From: Candidatus Krumholzibacteriota bacterium
GTDB taxonomy: Bacteria > Krumholzibacteriota > Krumholzibacteriia > JAJRXK01
Reading direction: 5' to 3'
DNA length: 64,000 nt
Assembly: GCA_029262065.1 (NCBI GenBank)
Contig: JAJDAC010000002.1
Span: 295,044-359,043, forward strand
This document shows, one piece after another, positions 16,495 through 23,953 of this stretch. Made by a program: the position numbers and the translations under genes. The notes under the pieces were generated by a model, which saw only the letters and a list, made by a program, of their open reading frames with translations, did no database searches and was not told where the DNA came from. Numbering within the stretch: the stretch's first letter is position 1; the number at the start of each line of letters is the position of its first letter.

Positions 16495-17043
16495 ATGAAA
16501 CGACTGCATAGCATCCCCACCCTCGGACGGTCGGACCAGCACGGGTTCAGTCTCGCTGAGGTGCTGATTGTGATCGCGCTGCTGGGCATCCTGGCCTCGG
16601 TGGTGCTGCTGAACCTGGGTTCGTCTGACGTCAAGGCCAAGGAACAGACACTGAAATCCAACCTATCGGCCATGCGTACCGCGATCAACCTGTACCGCAG
16701 TGACCACGGCCGGTATCCGTGCAGCACCGGCGACTACGGCTATCCATGCAGTGACACCGACTTCCAAAGGAAACTCACGCGGTTCACGCGTGAGGACGGT
16801 CGAACCAGCGCGACCAAGAACACGAGCTACAAGTACGGACCGTACCTCGACGACTTTCCTACCGATCCGTTCGGCGAGTCCAGCGTGATCGAATGGTCAC
16901 TGGGAACCGAGCGGCTGAAGACCACGATTGCCAACGCCATCGATGGTGGCACTGGCACCGGCGGTTGGTACTACGAACCGGAGAGCGGCATCATCCTGGG
17001 CAACCTGGGATCAGCCTTTCCCAACGAGTACGCGGGCTTCTAG
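16495..17043 (+). CDS. gspG: Major pseudopilin (GspG-like)
   Basis: A 182-residue prepilin. The class III signal peptide is 17 residues with cleavage expected at Gly17-Phe18 in HG/FSLAE, with Glu at mature position 5, followed by a hydrophobic helix (VLIVIALLGILASVVLLNLG). The globular part has the GspG hallmarks YRSDHGRYP, a GPYL...FPTDPFG loop and WYYEPESG, close to the calcium-binding region of major pseudopilins. The paired Cys in YPCSTGDYGYPC may form a disulphide. It is the first of four pilin-like genes and probably the main pseudopilus subunit. Confidence 0.85.
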   Translation: MKRLHSIPTLGRSDQHGFSLAEVLIVIALLGILASVVLLNLGSSDVKAKEQTLKSNLSAMRTAINLYRSDHGRYPCSTGDYGYPCSDTDFQRKLTRFTREDGRTSATKNTSYKYGPYLDDFPTDPFGESSVIEWSLGTERLKTTIANAIDGGTGTGGWYYEPESGIILGNLGSAFPNEYAGF

Positions 17044-17053
17044 GGGGCCGCCC

Positions 17054-17407
17054 ATGGGCCGCGACGGGTTCAGTCTGGCCGAAGTCCTGTTGGCCGTGGC
17101 CCTCTTGGCCCTCATCGGCATCGCGTCTACCGGTCTCATTGGTGGTCTCACCAAGGGTTCGGTGCGCACACGTGATCGCGTTCTCGCGCACGGACTGGCG
17201 GCTGAACGCATGGAGAACGCACTGGCGGGAGGTTACGCGACCCTCTCGCTGGGATCGTCGAGCGAGAGTTCGATCACTGGATTTGAGGGATTCCAGGCGC
17301 GACGAGATGTGTTCCAGGAAGCGACCGACCTGCGTCGCGTAAAGGTCGTGGTGTGGAGCCCCACCGCGGCCGACTCTTTGGAGACGCTCGTCGCAAACCG
17401 GTACTGA
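17054..17407 (+). CDS. Minor pseudopilin (GspI/PilV-like)
   Basis: A 117-residue protein with a very short leader (MGRDG) and the prepilin peptidase site G/FSLAE, Glu at mature position 5, and a hydrophobic N-terminal helix (LLAVALLALIGIAS). The size and ERMENALA segment after the helix fit GspI-type minor pseudopilins. The start at 17054 lies 10 bases after the GspG stop. The assignment to I instead of H or V rests mainly on gene order. Confidence 0.72.
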   Translation: MGRDGFSLAEVLLAVALLALIGIASTGLIGGLTKGSVRTRDRVLAHGLAAERMENALAGGYATLSLGSSSESSITGFEGFQARRDVFQEATDLRRVKVVVWSPTAADSLETLVANRY

Positions 17408-17423
17408 CCGTTATGGGAGCAAC

Positions 17424-17909
17424 ATGGTTCGGGGGCAAGAAGCGTTTTCCCTGGTCGAGGTGGTCATGGCCATGTCGATCATGGGTATCATCGCCGCGGC
17501 CACGTTTCTGCTGCTCGACAGCGGGCTTGATGGCTACGACACGGGAGGTCGCAACCTCGACGTGGGCGCGCAGGTAAGCGACCTGCACCTGGCCCTTCGC
17601 AGCGAAGTGGCGCGGAGCAGCGCGGTAACATTCGCCAACGGTGACTCTCTGCATTTGACGTTGGCCAGCGGCTTGGACGTGGCCTACGCTTCGCGCCCCA
17701 CGCTTCAGGGACGCGACGTATTTCGTTGGTCGAATCGCACGGGCACCTGGCGTGAGGATCCGTTGATGGCGCTGGCCACCCTGGTGGATCGTCCCGATGC
17801 CCCATCCCGCCTCGAATTCTCACTCGGAGCCGATTCGGAAGTCGTGGCCGAGGTCACCACCGGCGCCGTTGACTTCCGCACCGTCGTTCATCGCTGGAGT
17901 CAGCCGTGA
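17424..17909 (+). CDS. Minor pseudopilin (GspJ/PilW-like)
   Basis: A 161-residue prepilin-like protein starting MVRGQEA/FSLVE. The residue before the cleavage point is Ala instead of the usual Gly, while Phe at +1 and Glu at +5 are kept. A hydrophobic helix follows (AMSIMGIIAAATFLLLD). The remainder, with LHLALRSEVARSS and FRWSNRTG, resembles the beta-rich GspJ/PilW body. The 3' end overlaps the next gene start by 4 bp (GTGA). Confidence 0.7.
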   Translation: MVRGQEAFSLVEVVMAMSIMGIIAAATFLLLDSGLDGYDTGGRNLDVGAQVSDLHLALRSEVARSSAVTFANGDSLHLTLASGLDVAYASRPTLQGRDVFRWSNRTGTWREDPLMALATLVDRPDAPSRLEFSLGADSEVVAEVTTGAVDFRTVVHRWSQP

Positions 17910-18334
17910 ACGATCACCGCGGAAGCACCATGGCCATGGTTCTGATAACCACGGTGTTGTTGTCGTCGCTGGCTCTGGCCTTTGCGTCGCAATTCGAATC
18001 AACCATGCAACTGCAGGAACGATCGCTGGGCCAGGATCGCGCCGCCTACTACGCTCGGGCGGGCGTTGAACGAATGTGCACCGAGGTTCTGGACGACCTG
18101 GGCACGTGGGCGTCAATATCGCCAGGGCCCTACTTCGACACGATCCCCTTCGCCCAGGGAACCTATTCAGCCGAATTACTCGCCTCGGACGCCACCACCG
18201 CGGTGATCCTGGCCACCGGTTCATACCAACGAGCGCAGCGGCGCCTCCGCTTTCAGCTGGTGAACGACGGTACGCGTGTGACCATCGCCCGGGTCGACGA
18301 CCTGTTTCTCGAATCCTGGCTGGGCGGCTCATGA
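17906..18334 (+). CDS. Minor pseudopilin (truncated GspK/PilX-like)
   Basis: A 142-residue protein with N-terminus MNDHRG/STMAMVLITTV, like the leader of GspK and PilX proteins, which lack Glu at position 5. The conserved segment RAAYYARAGVER follows, a PilX/GspK hallmark near residue 50. It lacks the large inserted alpha domain of full-length GspK, so it is about half the usual GspK length. It starts at GTG overlapping the previous stop and overlaps the following PilM-PilN-like start by 4 bp. It probably caps the pseudopilus tip. Confidence 0.7.
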   Translation: MNDHRGSTMAMVLITTVLLSSLALAFASQFESTMQLQERSLGQDRAAYYARAGVERMCTEVLDDLGTWASISPGPYFDTIPFAQGTYSAELLASDATTAVILATGSYQRAQRRLRFQLVNDGTRVTIARVDDLFLESWLGGS

Positions 18335-20058
18335 AGCTCCCACGGCGGCGGCATCGCTCGGTACTTGGACTCGACGTGGGCGTCGATGCGGCGCGTCTGG
18401 TTCTCGTCGATTCCCACGGAGGGAAGGGTCATGAGGTCCAGTGGGCACGTGAGATCGACCTGACCGAGTTCCAGGGATTCGCGGACTTTGACACGGTATC
18501 GGGAAAGATCGACGAGGCGCTTCGCGACGTGGACCTCCGGCGGGTCGACGTGGCCGCCACACCACCGTGGGGCTCCGCGCGGATCGCGCTGGAGGAAATG
18601 CCGGCCATGGATTCGGAGAAGCTGGCTCGTGCATCGGAATGGTACTTCCGACGGCACCTTCCCGAAGACATGACCCACCCCGTCTTCCACGCAATTGGTC
18701 AGCCGTCTCATCGCAACGCCGAGGGCGCCGACGTCATGGACAGCGTCATGGTGTTCATGGACGACGTGATCGTTTCAGGCGTGCGCGAACTCAGCACGAA
18801 ACTGGGCGGCCGTCTGCGATGGCTGTCTTCTCAACCGCATTGCTTCCGGGCGCTGCTGGCGCACCTGGGCCAGTCTTCATCCAACACTCTTCTGCTCGAC
18901 GTCGGCGCGGGTCAGAGTCGCCTCTACCTGTTTTCGGGCGGTTCCATTCGGCTGGCCCGCAAGCTCACACCGTGCGCCAATGACGTTCGCAAGGCCGTGG
19001 CCGAGTCCAACGGTTTGACCTGGCAACAGGCCTCCTGGGCCATGTTGGCCACCTCCGGCGTGGGGCCCCTGGCGGCCGACGATGCCGAAGGGTTGGCCGC
19101 GCAGGCCCACGACAAGATCATCGACGGCTTCGGCCGACTGGCCGATCGACTGGCCGGCGAGGTGGAGCGAAGCACCGCCTACCTCGCCGCCCGCGATCGG
19201 CTGGAAGTAGATCACGTGGTGCTGGCCGGCGGCATCTCGGACTCTCCGGCCTTTCGCAAAGCCCTGGACGATCGGGTAAGTCTCGACTGCATCCACCTGG
19301 ACCCTCACCTTGGGCTGGATGCGGAGTCGCACGGACACTTCGCGCCGGCATTGGGAGCGGCGCTGTCGGCGCTGCGGGACGACCCCACGGTCAACATTCT
19401 CAGTGCCCTGGAAAACCAAACGAAACATTCGATCAGCCTACCCCAGACCCCCCGCAAGTGGGCCGCGGTGGCCGCGGTAGCCGGCGCCTTGCTGGGCGTG
19501 GCTGGTTTCGATGTAGCGCATACGATCGAACGCAACCGACTCGTTTCGGAATCTGAAGACCTCGAATCGCGGATCGAAGATCTTCGCTACGAGGCGCAGG
19601 AACTCACGCGACACGACGATATCCTCGGTCTCGAAGATGAGATTCAGTCGCTCCGCGACATCTACGCCACGCGCGCGGTCTACACGCCGTTCTTTGGCCA
19701 GGTCGTGGATATTCTGCCCAATGACGTGTGGCTGACGCATGTATCCATCGAGCGCAAACAGAAGCAGGGAACCGCCCTTCCGAACGACGACGACGAGGAA
19801 GAAGCGGAAAACGCCGCGCGCGATCCGCATGAGAACTCCGTGCTCGTACTTACCCTGCGCGGGCGAGGACAGAGCGTCGAATCACTGGGGAGCCTGGTGC
19901 TTGCGCTCGAGCGACGCGACATGCTCGAGTCCATCCAGGTACTCGACATCCATGAGTCGACCGACACCGGCCCCGGGCGCTACTCGTTCGAGATTTCTGG
20001 CGAACCCCTCATACCCACCGAAGGCACCGACGTCGAACCCGTCGGTCCCGCGCGGTAG
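18331..20058 (+). CDS. PilM-PilN-type fusion (GspL-like assembly protein)
   Basis: A 575-residue inner-membrane protein. Residues about 10-355 form an actin-like PilM/GspL domain (SVLGLDVGVDAARLVL near the start, TLLLDVGAGQSRLYLF, VVLAGGISDSPAF). One transmembrane helix follows at about 375-400, then a coiled coil (about 402-450, SEDLESRIEDLRYEAQEL) and a PilN/GspL ferredoxin-like periplasmic domain (FFGQVVDILPNDVWL). An acidic insertion (NDDDEEEAEN) interrupts it. Separate PilM and PilN occur in type IV pili, while one chain of this kind is GspL in type II secretion. The protein would connect the GspE ATPase to the periplasmic assembly. Confidence 0.82.
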   Translation: MKLPRRRHRSVLGLDVGVDAARLVLVDSHGGKGHEVQWAREIDLTEFQGFADFDTVSGKIDEALRDVDLRRVDVAATPPWGSARIALEEMPAMDSEKLARASEWYFRRHLPEDMTHPVFHAIGQPSHRNAEGADVMDSVMVFMDDVIVSGVRELSTKLGGRLRWLSSQPHCFRALLAHLGQSSSNTLLLDVGAGQSRLYLFSGGSIRLARKLTPCANDVRKAVAESNGLTWQQASWAMLATSGVGPLAADDAEGLAAQAHDKIIDGFGRLADRLAGEVERSTAYLAARDRLEVDHVVLAGGISDSPAFRKALDDRVSLDCIHLDPHLGLDAESHGHFAPALGAALSALRDDPTVNILSALENQTKHSISLPQTPRKWAAVAAVAGALLGVAGFDVAHTIERNRLVSESEDLESRIEDLRYEAQELTRHDDILGLEDEIQSLRDIYATRAVYTPFFGQVVDILPNDVWLTHVSIERKQKQGTALPNDDDEEEAENAARDPHENSVLVLTLRGRGQSVESLGSLVLALERRDMLESIQVLDIHESTDTGPGRYSFEISGEPLIPTEGTDVEPVGPAR

Positions 20059-20073
20059 CGGGAGGAAGACGCC

Positions 20074-20619
20074 ATGAAGTGGTGGAGCTCGCTCAGTCCG
20101 TTCACACGCGCACTCGCCGTCGTCGTGGTGGTGAGTTCCATGGGAACCACGTATGTGAAGCGTCACGCCAAGCCCTTGCGCAAGGCGGTTGTCGAGGAGC
20201 GTGAACGTCATCTTGAACTGCAGGCTCGACTGCACCGCAACCGCGAGTGGGTCGATGAGCTTCGCAACGAGGTGAATGCCGCCCAACGCTGGGCCGCCTA
20301 CGCTGACATTTTGGATCAGCAAACCACCGGACAATCGGTGCATGACCTGCTGCAAACCTGCAAGAGCACCGATGGTCCCGATGTAAGCGTCGATCAGGTC
20401 CGGTTCGAATCCAAGCCCGGCAACGACCGGTTTCGCCACCTGGGGCTCAGCTTCAACGTAAGCGGAAGCTATCCGGAGCTGGTGCGCCTGCTGCACGTAC
20501 TCGACTCGGCATTTCCACCGGTGGAGCTACAGTCGATCACCATGGAAGTGGACTCCGAGCAGCGCAAGGGCACCGAAGTCAGCGCGTCGGTGAAGGGAAT
20601 CATCCATGAACCGCGCTAG
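20074..20619 (+). CDS. PilO/GspM-like inner-membrane assembly protein
   Basis: A 181-residue bitopic protein with a short cytoplasmic tail, one transmembrane helix (about 10-27, ALAVVVVVSSMGTTYV), a basic charged coiled coil (about 35-75) and a compact domain with FRHLGLSFNVSGSYPELVRLLHVLD, the typical PilO ferredoxin-like strand-helix pattern. It lies directly after the PilM-PilN-like gene, as PilO does in T4P operons and GspM in T2SS operons. Overlap with the next gene is 14 bp. Confidence 0.78.
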   Translation: MKWWSSLSPFTRALAVVVVVSSMGTTYVKRHAKPLRKAVVEERERHLELQARLHRNREWVDELRNEVNAAQRWAAYADILDQQTTGQSVHDLLQTCKSTDGPDVSVDQVRFESKPGNDRFRHLGLSFNVSGSYPELVRLLHVLDSAFPPVELQSITMEVDSEQRKGTEVSASVKGIIHEPR

Positions 20620-21097
20620 ACTTCCCTACGATTCTTCACCACACCGGCGGAATTCGTTGGGTCGCCCGGTCAACCTGGCGCTGGCCGTATCGATTGCCAT
20701 GTCGGCAGTAGCGTGTGGCCACCGCGACTCGTTGCCACCTGAGGACCCGCGCGAACCAATACCGCCCGTAACCACCGAAGCTTCCATGTCGACGCCTGAC
20801 TTTCGCGCGTTCGTGGTTGGTGACATGGCGGGACCCTCCACTTCGACGCGCGACCCATTCCTCGCTCGACAAGATCGAGTCAGAACCAACCAGAGCAGCG
20901 TGGCGAAACCACGCCGACCGGCTCCGCCGAATCTGGTGCTACGCGGAATCGTGGAATCAAACGGGCAATGGATCGCCCTTCTGGCGCAAGGAAGCGTAAG
21001 CGTAGGAGATCGCGTAGGACCCTGGACCGTCGCTACCATCGACAAACACAGTGTGCTGTTGCGACAAGGCAGCGCCGAAAAAAGATTGAGGATGTGA
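20606..21097 (+). CDS. PilP/GspC-like periplasmic linker protein
   Basis: A 163-residue exported protein. A hydrophobic stretch (about 22-36) ends in AVAC with Cys at 37, which could be a lipobox as in PilP, or the segment may act as a membrane anchor as in GspC. A Pro-rich linker precedes a small beta domain (about 105-160, LVLRGIVESNGQWIALL, GDRVGPW, LRQGSAEKRL) that matches the homology region of GspC and PilP, which contacts the secretin. Position between PilO-like and secretin genes supports this. Confidence 0.76.
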   Translation: MNRARLPYDSSPHRRNSLGRPVNLALAVSIAMSAVACGHRDSLPPEDPREPIPPVTTEASMSTPDFRAFVVGDMAGPSTSTRDPFLARQDRVRTNQSSVAKPRRPAPPNLVLRGIVESNGQWIALLAQGSVSVGDRVGPWTVATIDKHSVLLRQGSAEKRLRM

Positions 21098-21102
21098 GTC
21101 TC

Positions 21103-22380
21103 ATGAGACGCCGCGTATCGCTCTGCATGATGGCCCTGGTTCTGGGATGTGTGAGCATCTCTCCAGGCGCGGGCCGCGCGCAGGACGAATTCCAGATGAA
21201 TTTCCGCAACGCGCGAATCGACGACATCCTGCGAATTCTGGCTGACCGCTACGAAGCGAGCGTGGCGGTCACCGGCGAGGTCTCGCAGACGGTCACGGTC
21301 AACTTGACCGGCCTGGACCTGCGAGCGTCGCTGGACGCGCTGCTTCGCGACACCGGCTATACCTGGCGCGACGAGGGCTCTGTTCTCCGCGTCCTGCCGT
21401 CCGACACCGTGGTCAACGAGGTATTCGCACTGAAGTTCATGGCGGCCGAGGAATTGGCCCAGGTCGTCGAGAAGCAGTTCGAGGGCGTGGCCGTAAGCCC
21501 CGAACCGCATAGCAACAGCCTGCTGGTAAGTGGACCCATAACCAAGATCCGGGAGATGGGCTTGCTGATAGCACGCGTCGACACGTATCGGGCGCAGGTG
21601 CGAATCCAGGCCGAAATGGTCGAAGTAACGCTGGACAACGATGATTCTCGCGGCGTGGATCTCAGCGTGGTGCTATCGGGGTCGGATGTACAAGGAGAGT
21701 TCGATACCGATTTCTCCACCGGCAACGAACCCTCGACGTTGAGCCTGCGTACGTTGCAGGGAGATTTCGACGTGAGCGGTCTCATCAGCCTGATCAACGA
21801 GAACCGCAGCGCCATGCTGCTCAGCAGCCCCGAAATCACCACCATGGACAATCAACCGGCCAAGATCCACGTGGGCGAACGCGTCCCCTACCAACGGTCC
21901 CAGACTGAGACGGTGACCGGCGCCACGTTGGCCGAAGTAGAATTCATGGACGTGGGTGTGCAGCTTCTGGTAACGCCCACGATCTCCGACGACGGCATGC
22001 TCTACCTGCAGATCCATAGTGAGGTGAGCCAGGTTCTTGACCAGAGCGTCCAGAACGTGCCTCGCATCGGCACGCGTGAGGCCGACACCCGCGTCATGGT
22101 GCGTGACGGACACACCGTGGTCATCGGTGGCCTCATGCGCGACAACGTGACCGAAGTAGAGAAGAAAGTGCCCTTGCTGGGTCACATACCTATTCTGGGC
22201 TGGCTGTTCAAGTCGAAGACCACGCTCAAGAGCAAGACCGAGCTGCTCATCTTCATAACGCCCACGGTGATCAGTGACCCCAGCCAGATGCAACCCACGC
22301 CGGCCCAGCAGGCCAGCCGGGATCGCTTCCAGACCGATGCATCCAAGGATGACGACACGAGCGCACGCGTCGACCGTTGA
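21103..22380 (+). CDS. gspD: Secretin (PilQ/GspD family)
   Basis: A 425-residue outer-membrane secretin, shorter than usual. It has a signal peptide (cleavage near GAGRA/QD), then an STN/N0-like domain (FRNARIDDILRILADRY), an N1/NolW-type domain (VFALKFMAAEELAQVV), and the secretin core with SSPEITTMDNQPAKIHVGE, VGVQLLVTPTI, HTVVIGGLMRD and PLLGHIPILGWLFKS. No AMIN domains and no extra N-domains are present. The start could also be GTG at 21094, which overlaps the preceding stop. It completes the secretion operon by forming the outer-membrane pore. Confidence 0.9.
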   Translation: MRRRVSLCMMALVLGCVSISPGAGRAQDEFQMNFRNARIDDILRILADRYEASVAVTGEVSQTVTVNLTGLDLRASLDALLRDTGYTWRDEGSVLRVLPSDTVVNEVFALKFMAAEELAQVVEKQFEGVAVSPEPHSNSLLVSGPITKIREMGLLIARVDTYRAQVRIQAEMVEVTLDNDDSRGVDLSVVLSGSDVQGEFDTDFSTGNEPSTLSLRTLQGDFDVSGLISLINENRSAMLLSSPEITTMDNQPAKIHVGERVPYQRSQTETVTGATLAEVEFMDVGVQLLVTPTISDDGMLYLQIHSEVSQVLDQSVQNVPRIGTREADTRVMVRDGHTVVIGGLMRDNVTEVEKKVPLLGHIPILGWLFKSKTTLKSKTELLIFITPTVISDPSQMQPTPAQQASRDRFQTDASKDDDTSARVDR

Positions 22381-22435
22381 CGAAGCCGAGCCAATGCGCC
22401 AGGCCCGCTGAGCCTAGCCGTCCACCCGGACCCAG

Positions 22436-23875
22436 CTAGATGTATCGACCGATGGGAATGTTGCGGATGACCGGGTCGATGGCTTCGATGACATCGTCAC
22501 TGAACTTACCCTTGTCATCCTTGGCCGCCAGATCGATGAATTTCAGTTCCTTGGGGCGGCGTCCGTTTTCGTGCTGCAACACGCGAACGATGGGACGATC
22601 CTTGTGTTCCAGGCTGGTCTCGACCACGAGTCCGATATAGCCGCTGGCCAGCTTGACGGTGGTACCGATGGGATAGTCACCCATCATGTCCACGAAGGCC
22701 TCCACCAGTTCGGGGCGGAACTGCGTGCCCGCCTGCTTCTTCAGCATCTTCATGACTTCGACCGGACGCGACTGACTGCGGTACGGGCGAATGGTGGTGA
22801 AGGCGTCGTAGACATCGGCGATCTTCACGATGTTGCTACCCAGCAGGGGTTCGTCGAACGGAATCACGGGGTAGCCGGTACCGTCGTGGCTGATGTGATG
22901 TTCCAACGCGATGCGCGGCGCCATCTTGTTGTGCAGTGCACTCTCGAGCAGGATCTCGTATCCGTCGCGCGGGTGCTTCTTCATGATGACCCACTCGGCC
23001 GGCGTGAACCGGCCCGGCTTGTTGAGCACTTCCAGTGGTGTGTAGATCTTTCCGATGTCGTGGATCAGCGCCGCCACACCAAATTCGTGGAGGTCGGTGC
23101 CTTTCCAACCAATGGCGCGAGCCAGAGCAATGGACAACAGACCTACGTTGATGGAGTGATCGTAGGTGTACGCGTCGTGTCGACGCAGGCTGGCCAGGAT
23201 CAGCGTGACCTCGGCCGCACCACCCAGGTCGCCCATCATGCTCATTATGCCCAGCGACTTGCCACGTTTCGCACCCGCAGCGGACCGCTTCTCGGGGCTG
23301 ATGTCATCGATGGCCTTGGTAATGTCAGCTACCATGACGCGGATTTCGTTGCTCTGCTCGTCGGGCACGTCCAGCTTTTCGCCCAGACGACTGGTCGTGA
23401 GGATCTGCGGCATCTCAATCTGGTCTTCGCCCGTACCCTCGAACAGCTTGATACCGTGGAGGTGGGCGCGGTCGGACCCCTCGATCAACGTGCCTTTGCT
23501 CAGGAAGATCTGGTTCAACACCATGACTTCCTTCAAGGTCATTTCGGGGCTCAGTTGAATCGACGCGATGCGTTTGCGACGTACCATCGCAAGCCACAAC
23601 TGGGCACCACGCGGAAGATTGGTCAGCTCTTCGTCACCTAGGGAAATACGGTCGCGTGCGAATTCCAGATGGACGGGGCCATCCTTGGCCAAATCGAGCA
23701 GCAATTCATGAACGTGCTTCGTCTGGCCATACACGCCTCTATCCAACCAGGACGATCGCGATGCCAGGTCCAGAAGCTTGCAGATTTGCGAAGTCAGTAC
23801 CACCAGACGCCCCGGAGAGTTCGGGGTGTCGCCCCCGCGCTTGGAGTCAGATGGTGCCAGAACGTGTGTATTCAC
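22436..23875 (-). CDS. HD-GYP domain protein, probable cyclic di-GMP phosphodiesterase
   Basis: A 479-residue cytoplasmic protein. The C-terminal half is an HD-GYP domain: HDIGK at about 272-276, KKHPRDGYEIL, HHISHDGTGYP, KIADVYDAFTTIRPYR. The catalytic HD and the GYP loop are both present. The N-terminal 200 residues are not a recognised sensor domain and lack membrane segments. The only plausible start is GTG at 23875, with a weak ribosome-binding site. It converges on the secretin gene across 55 bases. Adjacency to a pilus-like machine suggests, but does not prove, that it sets c-di-GMP levels for surface behaviour. Confidence 0.85.
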   Translation of the reverse strand: MNTHVLAPSDSKRGGDTPNSPGRLVVLTSQICKLLDLASRSSWLDRGVYGQTKHVHELLLDLAKDGPVHLEFARDRISLGDEELTNLPRGAQLWLAMVRRKRIASIQLSPEMTLKEVMVLNQIFLSKGTLIEGSDRAHLHGIKLFEGTGEDQIEMPQILTTSRLGEKLDVPDEQSNEIRVMVADITKAIDDISPEKRSAAGAKRGKSLGIMSMMGDLGGAAEVTLILASLRRHDAYTYDHSINVGLLSIALARAIGWKGTDLHEFGVAALIHDIGKIYTPLEVLNKPGRFTPAEWVIMKKHPRDGYEILLESALHNKMAPRIALEHHISHDGTGYPVIPFDEPLLGSNIVKIADVYDAFTTIRPYRSQSRPVEVMKMLKKQAGTQFRPELVEAFVDMMGDYPIGTTVKLASGYIGLVVETSLEHKDRPIVRVLQHENGRRPKELKFIDLAAKDDKGKFSDDVIEAIDPVIRNIPIGRYI

Positions 23876-23953
23876 AGTCTCTTGTGCCCGTTCGGGGGAT
23901 CCGCGCGCGTCGCGAGAGCGGCGGAGCTACCGGTCAGGGTGCAAGGGGCGCGC

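Noticed and set aside
22571..23641. 356-codon open frame on the plus strand
   Set aside because: It is antisense to the HD-GYP gene. The translation is not domain-like.
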